DNA of 64,000 nt from Anatilimnocola aggregata (GTDB lineage Bacteria > Planctomycetota > Planctomycetia > Pirellulales > Pirellulaceae). The notes under the pieces were generated by a model. It worked only from the letters and a program-made list of their open reading frames with translations. It ran no database searches and was not told where the DNA came from. The stretch spans positions 7,750,001 to 7,814,000 of the forward strand of contig NZ_CP036274.1 in the NCBI RefSeq assembly GCF_007747655.1. The letters run 5' to 3'. The translations under genes and the position numbers were made by a program. Below, one piece after another: positions 59,938 to 64,000 of the stretch (positions within the stretch are counted from its first letter, which is position 1; each line of letters begins with the position of its first letter).

Positions 59938-61356
59938 TTACACCAACTCCCCAATCACCTTCCCGGTGCCGACCAGGTGTTGCGGGCGACCGGAGGGATC
60001 GGTGAGCGTGGTGCTCACGGGGTCGATGCCCAGTTTGCGATAGAGTGTGGCCATCACGTCTTGATAGTGAACGGGACGTTCGATGGCAACCGCGGCGTTG
60101 CGGTCGGTCTTGCCGATGACTTGCCCGGTCTGCATGCCGCCACCGGCCAGCAGGGCCATCCCCACACCGGGCCAGTGATCGCGGCCCGCATTCTTGTTGA
60201 TCTTGGGAGTGCGGCCGAATTCGCCCCAGACGATGATCGAGACGTCGTCGAGCATGCCGCGCTCTTCAAAGTCGTTGACGAGCGTGGTGAGCCCGTGGTC
60301 GAGCACCGGCATCAAGCGGCGCATGCGGTCGAAGTTGCCGCTATGCGTGTCGTAATCGGCCAGCGTGAGACTGACGCAGCGAACCCCCGCTTCGACGAGC
60401 CGTCGCGCGAGCAAAAACTTGTTCGTGGCAAAGCCCGCGTCGCTGGTGCCGACTTGTTCAACCGGGTTTTCGAGTTCGTAGCGCTTCAGCCCCACGGCTG
60501 GCTCGTCTTGCAGATCGAGTGCGCGGGCGAAGCGACCAGAAGTCAGAATGCCGACTGCTTGCTGCGAAAAATTATCCATCGCGCCCATCATTCCGCTGCG
60601 GTCCACTTCGCGGCGGTAACGATCGAGACCTGCGAGAAGCTGGCGACGATCGTCGATGCGACCGAGCGACAGCGTTTCGTTCAGCGCGAGACTGGTGGCG
60701 TGGTTCTGGCCGCGACGGGCCAGTTCGCCGACCATTCCTTGTTCGAGTTCGCGCACAAACAGGTGCGAAATATCGGGCCGAAAGGCCTGGTAAGAAGGAC
60801 CGAGGAAACCAGGCCGCGCACTGTTGCGCACGAGCGGACGGCCTTGCATCATGTCGACAAACGACGGGGCCGGATCGCGCGTGGTCCCTTGCAACTTGCC
60901 GAGTACGCAGCCGAGCGCCGGCCAGCCACCCATCGTATTCAGTTCTTTGGCCCCAAAGCCCGACTGGCATTGAAACGCATCGTGGGCACCCGCGGAACCG
61001 ACCAACGAGCGGATGAACGCAAACTTTTTCGCATTCGCCGCCAGTTTGGGAAGGAGTTCGCCCACGTGAAAGCCTGGGATAGCAGTTGGAATGCTGGTGA
61101 ACTCGCCGCGAACTTCGACCGGTGCTTCCGGCTTCAGGTCGATCATGTCTTGCTGCGGCGGCCCACCGTCGAGGTGAATCAAAATCACCGCCTTCTGCGA
61201 ATTCCGCACACCGGCTGCTGCTTCTGCTCGCAGCATGGTCGGCAACGAGAATTGTCCCAGTGCCAGCCCGCCGAAGGCTAGCGAACCGGCGCGGACGAAG
61301 TCCCGCCGGGTCAGGCCATCGCAGTATCGATACTTTCCGCCTTGAATATTCAGCAT
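59938..61356 (-). CDS. Tat-exported DUF1501 (sulfatase-like) protein
   Basis: 472 residues. Twin-arginine leader TRRDFVRAGSLAFGGLALGQ, then the DUF1501 body: AVILIHLDGGPPQQDMIDLKPEAP, SVGSAGAHDAFQCQSGFG, PAVGLKRYELENPVEQVGTS and IIVWGEFGRTPKINKNAGRDHWPG. DUF1501 is distantly related to alkaline phosphatase/sulfatase folds; planctomycetes carry many copies, often next to DUF1549/DUF1553 genes, which are absent here. The frame length matches the family (about 420-480). Start ATG 61356 keeps the Tat leader intact. The opposite-strand open frame is an artefact. Confidence 0.92.
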   Translation of the reverse strand: MLNIQGGKYRYCDGLTRRDFVRAGSLAFGGLALGQFSLPTMLRAEAAAGVRNSQKAVILIHLDGGPPQQDMIDLKPEAPVEVRGEFTSIPTAIPGFHVGELLPKLAANAKKFAFIRSLVGSAGAHDAFQCQSGFGAKELNTMGGWPALGCVLGKLQGTTRDPAPSFVDMMQGRPLVRNSARPGFLGPSYQAFRPDISHLFVRELEQGMVGELARRGQNHATSLALNETLSLGRIDDRRQLLAGLDRYRREVDRSGMMGAMDNFSQQAVGILTSGRFARALDLQDEPAVGLKRYELENPVEQVGTSDAGFATNKFLLARRLVEAGVRCVSLTLADYDTHSGNFDRMRRLMPVLDHGLTTLVNDFEERGMLDDVSIIVWGEFGRTPKINKNAGRDHWPGVGMALLAGGGMQTGQVIGKTDRNAAVAIERPVHYQDVMATLYRKLGIDPVSTTLTDPSGRPQHLVGTGKVIGELV

Positions 61357-61651
61357 CGGACCAACTCAGCTTGTGGGGTGCAGGAGGGGAGGGAGTTGAG
61401 GTGGGCATCAATCCACAATCGCTGATGAATATGATCGTCTCTCGGAGTGTGCCGAGTCAAGCGAAGGTCGCCGGCAAGCCGAGCGAATGCAGTGGCCGCT
61501 AGCAACAAGCAGCAGAAGCCCTGCGGGCTGGCGCGAGCCGCGTACAGATTCGCGGGGGAAGTGCCGAAAGTGAGAGCATACGCTTTTCCCAGCGGGACTC
61601 TCCTGCGGCAGAGCCGCAAATCTACCCTACCCAGCAAGAAGCGCGACGAAG

Positions 61652-62908
61652 ATGGATTTTCGACGCAGCGGTCAGCTCGACGAGCGCCGGCGGCGCGTTC
61701 TCATGGATGAGATCGCTACGCCCAGCGACACCGACAAAGCCCAGGCGACTACGTCGTCGAAGGGGCCTGTCCGAGCGTATAGCGAAAGCGTCCTCAGCGA
61801 CCGCCAAAAGCGCGTCAGCGAGTTCATTCCACTCCGTCCCTTTGCCGTCATCGCCACCATCTTACTGCTGCTGACTGCGGTCGCCGGCATCGAAGCACTC
61901 TATATCTTTGCCACGCCACCCGGCGGCTATGCCAAAATAAATCCGGCACAGATCAAGGCCGGCGCTACGACTGCGGAACATCCGTTCGCCGCGCTCGATT
62001 TAGATGCGCGGGGCAATATCGGCTCTTGGTTCTCGTCGCTGATGTTCGCCGGCGGCGTGCTGATGGTTTATAGCCTGCTCTCGATTCGCGCCCATCGCGT
62101 GGACGATTACCGCGGCCGCTATCGCGTTTGGTGGTGGGTCGGCGTCGCACTCGCGTGGGCCAGCATCGATACCGCGACTGGCCTGCACGATGCCTTGGGT
62201 CACGCGCTGCAATTGCTGGCCGGCGATGGCATGCCCGGCGGCCATAAGCTGCTGTGGGTCGGCATCTATGGCCTGATCTTTGGCACGCTTGGACTGCGCG
62301 CCTCGTTCGAAATCTGGTCTTCGCTGGCTGCGATGGTCGCCGCTTCCTGTGCAGCTTTGCTTTACTTCGCTGGCATCGCCTTGCACCTCGAAATGGCTCC
62401 GCTACCTGGCGGGCATGTCCTGCAAACGGTGATCTCCAGCAGCCTCACCTTGCTGGCTCACGTTTCGCTCATCACGGCGGTCCTGCTCTATGCTCGGCAC
62501 GTCCACTTCGACGCTCAAGGGCGCTTGATGGTGACGGTCGATGCCTCGCCGAAGGCCAAAAAGAAACCGAAGAGCAAAGCCAAGTTGGCAGTTGTTGCGG
62601 ATGACGATGCCGAGAAGAAACCAGCCGCCAAGGACAAGAAGGAAGCGGATAAAAAAGAGGTCGACAAGAAGGAAGCGCCAACTGCTGCCAAGCCCGCCGC
62701 AGCCAGTGGCTTGAAGTTTGGCTCGTCAACCGCTCCCACGGCTTCGGCCAGCATCAGCAGCAAGACGAACACCGCACCCAGTAACTATGCCGACGACGAT
62801 GACGAGGATGAAGACGAGGACGAAGACTCGAACCTCTCGAAGTCTGAACGTCGCCGCCTGAAAAAGCTCGCCCGCCGCGACCCCGGCCAACAACGCCGCG
62901 CCGCGTAG
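61652..62908 (+). CDS. membrane protein with charged disordered tail
   Basis: 418 residues. About six hydrophobic segments: RPFAVIATILLLLTAVAGIE (62-84), SSLMFAGGVLMVYSLLSI, VWWWVGVALAWASIDTA, LLWVGIYGLIFGTLGL, LAAMVAASCAALLYFAGIAL and LTLLAHVSLITAVLLYA. The last 120 residues are a Lys/Ala linker (KKKPKSKAKL, KKEADKKEVDKKEAP) and an acidic/basic end (DDDDEDEDEDEDSN, SERRRLKKLARR). I do not recognise a family. ATG 61652 is used; ATG 61703 (MDEIATPSDT) is a possible later start. It is divergent from DUF1501. Confidence 0.78.
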   Translation: MDFRRSGQLDERRRRVLMDEIATPSDTDKAQATTSSKGPVRAYSESVLSDRQKRVSEFIPLRPFAVIATILLLLTAVAGIEALYIFATPPGGYAKINPAQIKAGATTAEHPFAALDLDARGNIGSWFSSLMFAGGVLMVYSLLSIRAHRVDDYRGRYRVWWWVGVALAWASIDTATGLHDALGHALQLLAGDGMPGGHKLLWVGIYGLIFGTLGLRASFEIWSSLAAMVAASCAALLYFAGIALHLEMAPLPGGHVLQTVISSSLTLLAHVSLITAVLLYARHVHFDAQGRLMVTVDASPKAKKKPKSKAKLAVVADDDAEKKPAAKDKKEADKKEVDKKEAPTAAKPAAASGLKFGSSTAPTASASISSKTNTAPSNYADDDDEDEDEDEDSNLSKSERRRLKKLARRDPGQQRRAA

Positions 62909-63216
62909 CCGGTAGCTGGTAGCTGGTAGGTCAGGCAGGTTGGTTGCGCTTTGCAGTTGGTTGGCCAGGTCGGTACCCCGCACGGACGAACCAGGCCTGA
63001 CCCAACAAACAACACACCGGTTTATTCCCCGCGTTGCGGCAACTCCGGTGATCGATTGTCGCCACGAAATTGTGTCGATAGCGGGACATATTTTGCACAC
63101 ACACCTTGGAGACAACCGTTGATCGGCAAAGGATTCTAAGCGATCCCGCATCGTCTTGCCAAATCACGCTCGCAGCATTTCAAACTCCGTCTGTCAGGAC
63201 GGAGTACCGGCCTGAC
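62909..63216. repeat. gap with tandem and hairpin repeats
   Basis: Begins with a tandem GGTAGCT array (62910-62930, three copies). At 63184-63205 ACTCCGTC pairs with GACGGAGT around TGTCAG: a perfect 8-bp hairpin. GTAGGTCAGGC near 62926 and GCCTGACCTAC near 63210 form a long-range inverted repeat. No gene. Confidence 0.65.
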
Positions 63217-64000
63217 CTACTTACTTACTGCCGAGTTTGCCGGCAACCACGGATTCGGATTTGATGTGAGCAGATCTTCATGAAGTGATCGAAGTGCGGC
63301 ACTACGATCCAGCCCTTCTTCCTCGATCGCAATCAGAACATCAAATGCTACCTGATATGCAACCGCTCGTACCAAATGCGTTATTTCCGACGGTTTCACG
63401 CCGAATCCTTGTAGCTTGCGAATAGCAGCAACCCCTTCGCTCGTCATCGCGGGCAGCTCACTCGACTTAGCGCTGAACATTTCCGTGAGCCTGTCCGAAG
63501 TGGTCCATGAGTCAATTGCGTCCTCCCAGAGTCGCTTCAGCAACCGATCTCGTTTGGTAGTTATTCGTTTCTTGACCCTGGGCAAATCTCCTCTTGAAAC
63601 TTCAGGTAAGCTGGAACTGGTTCCGATAGTACTCTCGCCGCTTCTGCTCCAAACTCGACGAAGCCTCAAGCCCGTAAGAGAGTGTTTTTGAACAAGGTCC
63701 ACCAAGCTATCCGTTGCATAGTAGTGAAAGGATCCCGGGAGCCTAAAAAGTAAGTCATTTGGAATCATATTCTCAACAAACACAGGATCGCGAATCTGAG
63801 AATTGTCTGGTGTCTTCGACCAGAACGGCGATTTATCTAAATCAAGACAACTAGATGTCTTAGGCAAATACAATCCCCAATATGTTTGACCTAGGCTTTC
63901 AAATGGCAGAAGTTCACAACACGAGGCAAGCGGCTTTCCAAGAAGATCAATCACACGTGCAGTCGCAGCGATGCGAGCAAATATCACCGGCCCCCCAACG
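63217..64000 (-). CDS. DUF1629/Imm11-like protein, 5' end missing
   Basis: The frame is open to the right edge, so the N terminus is cut off (visible part about 260 residues). The first part, GGPVIFARIAATARVIDLLG... CELLPFESLGQTYWGLYLPK and LLFRLPGSFHYYATDSLVDL VQKHSLTGLRLRRVWS, resembles the DUF1629/Imm11 immunity fold seen beside toxin genes. The second half is basic and helical (RVKKRITTKRDRLLKRLWED, TSEGVAAIRKLQGFGVKPSEITHLVRAVA), an extra domain I do not recognise. No toxin is visible in the window; it could lie beyond the right edge. Family assignment tentative. Confidence 0.55.
   Translation of the reverse strand, partial: VGGPVIFARIAATARVIDLLGKPLASCCELLPFESLGQTYWGLYLPKTSSCLDLDKSPFWSKTPDNSQIRDPVFVENMIPNDLLFRLPGSFHYYATDSLVDLVQKHSLTGLRLRRVWSRSGESTIGTSSSLPEVSRGDLPRVKKRITTKRDRLLKRLWEDAIDSWTTSDRLTEMFSAKSSELPAMTSEGVAAIRKLQGFGVKPSEITHLVRAVAYQVAFDVLIAIEEEGLDRSAALRSLHEDLLTSNPNPWLPANSAVSK

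Noticed and set aside
59977-61281. Plus-strand open frame (434 codons) opposite DUF1501
   Set aside because: The minus-strand gene has a Tat leader and all DUF1501 motifs. The opposite frame has no domain.

Overview
The window looks like chromosomal DNA from a member of the Planctomycetota, most likely the Pirellulales. Planctomycete-type families that occur together here are DUF1559 prepilin-like proteins paired with small lipoproteins, a Tat-exported DUF1501 protein, a DUF1598 protein, a giant secreted protein with an N-terminal LESLEDR motif, PQQ-propeller and SGNH proteins, and many palindromic intergenic repeats. This is an inference from gene families; I see no rRNA, tRNA or CRISPR array that would confirm it.

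Layout. 1-6000: a truncated DUF2726 protein, an ArsR-type repressor, a sugar epimerase, a 2-hydroxyacid dehydrogenase and a large coiled-coil protein. 6100-9400: a secreted Gly/His-rich protein, then a HTH protein gene flanked by three copies of a 73-bp palindromic element. 9400-13650: an autoregulated ArsR / SRPBCC / small membrane protein operon, DUF4256, a rhomboid protease and a PQQ-like propeller protein. 13680-16830 (minus strand): two tandem copies of a DUF1559 prepilin-like gene followed by a lipoprotein gene.

17400-28300 is a Tad/Flp (type IVc) pilus locus on the plus strand. It begins with six consecutive Flp-like pilin genes that share a near-constant N-terminal module (DGVLSFEW, prepilin cleavage after Gly, Glu at +5) but have divergent, unusually long C-terminal tails. 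These are followed by prepilin peptidase, TadE, CpaB, a TadG-like protein, CpaF ATPase, TadB and TadC. No secretin, TadZ/CpaE or TadD is present. The six-pilin array is the strongest candidate for an under-described system.

28400-41000: an SH3-repeat secreted protein, a flippase/glycosyltransferase pair, a sialidase, a TadG-like vWA protein, a DUF1598 protein, a 54-aa zinc-ribbon protein and a three-gene cluster (Gly-rich RRM protein, 98-aa protein, TPR-like protein) with a hairpin in each leader. 41210-50215 encodes a ~3000-residue surface protein with autotransporter-type beta-strand repeats and a C-terminal RTX-like block. 50300-53820: a STAS / anti-sigma kinase pair, an HtrA-like protease and a YfcE-type phosphoesterase. 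53820-55058 is a repeat-rich non-coding stretch. 55059-64000: an unrecognised protein, an acyl-CoA dehydrogenase, an SGNH hydrolase, a divergent pair with overlapping start codons (one kinase-like), DUF1501, a membrane protein with a charged tail, and a truncated protein resembling DUF1629/Imm11-type immunity proteins.

At least six families of palindromic repeats sit between genes throughout. Start codons were chosen by ribosome binding site, signal peptide position and paralogue alignment, as noted per gene.
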